DNA from: an uncultured Fidelibacterota bacterium
GTDB taxonomy: Bacteria > Fidelibacterota > Marinisomatia > Marinisomatales > TCS55
Direction: 5' to 3'
Length of the DNA stretch: 64,000 bases
Assembly: GCA_902581045.1 (NCBI GenBank)
Contig: CACHMU010000002.1
Coordinates: 1 to 64,000 of the forward strand
The translations under genes were made by a program, and so were the position numbers. The notes under the pieces were generated by a model that did not search any database, was not told where the DNA came from, and saw nothing but the letters and a program-made list of their open reading frames with translations. Positions 63,966 to 64,000 of the stretch are shown piece after piece; the stretch's first letter is position 1; each line of letters begins with the position of its first letter.

Positions 63966-64000
63966 GAGCAATTTTTTTATATGTGCCATCTTCACTTTTC

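Overview
The window is a gene-dense, AT-rich bacterial chromosome segment with no tRNA, rRNA, CRISPR array, transposase or phage gene that I can see. Genes abut or overlap by a few bases and no gene-free stretch exceeds about 160 bases. Gram-negative envelope genes (LolA-like carrier, lgt, Omp85-type barrel, many lipoproteins, DUF4837, YwqK-type repeats, DUF5117-type metalloprotease, VPS10-like propeller) together with a small streamlined style fit the FCB side of the tree, most likely a marine Marinimicrobia (SAR406)-like organism. That placement is inference from gene content and not from a phylogeny.

Bases 1-9283 read leftward as one probable ten-gene run: yebC, ruvC, ruvA, an aminotransferase, gcvT, ftsK, a LolA-like carrier, a flippase-like membrane protein, a HAD phosphatase and a truncated ddl. 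A lone rightward EamA transporter follows. Then come leftward blocks: DUF4837-rfbD-polyprenol-phosphate glycosyltransferase-accA-ybgC (10249-14229); an outer-membrane block with a zinc-ribbon membrane protein, lgt, a propeller protein, a 1021-residue barrel-like protein and an Omp85-like protein (14306-21142); a CPBP protease, lepA and smc; and a tightly overlapped nine-gene run folB-folK-dNK-small membrane protein-DoxX-ferredoxin-OMP-rsmE-HIT (27439-31584).

The middle holds an EF-hand-like lipoprotein, groES-groEL behind a CIRCE operator, dut, a DUF423 protein, an MscS channel and a YwqK repeat lipoprotein. Divergent from the last is the rightward three-subunit proton-translocating transhydrogenase operon (pntAA-pntAB-pntB) with an exported MsrA and a GNAT acetyltransferase, meeting serC head-on.

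Bases 43411-47000 hold what I consider the most distinctive locus: an ECF sigma factor with an ECF-type promoter in front of it, a small single-pass membrane protein in the anti-sigma position, a Spy/LTxxQ-like periplasmic protein, and two paralogous lipoproteins built from an exact 91-residue tandem repeat of LTxxQ-like motifs, each with its own terminator. It looks like a private envelope-stress module.

The right part carries a single-chain UvrD-type helicase with a Fe-S RecB nuclease domain, a lipoprotein formylglycine-generating enzyme divergent from a secreted metzincin and a VPS10-like propeller, then leftward pepA-HDIG-rmuC-small exported protein, a cupin, acsA and an exported SH3-like protein at the right edge. 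Several start codons were moved from the longest reading frame using ribosome sites, overlaps and signal peptides. One gene (18598-19434) appears to need a CTG start.
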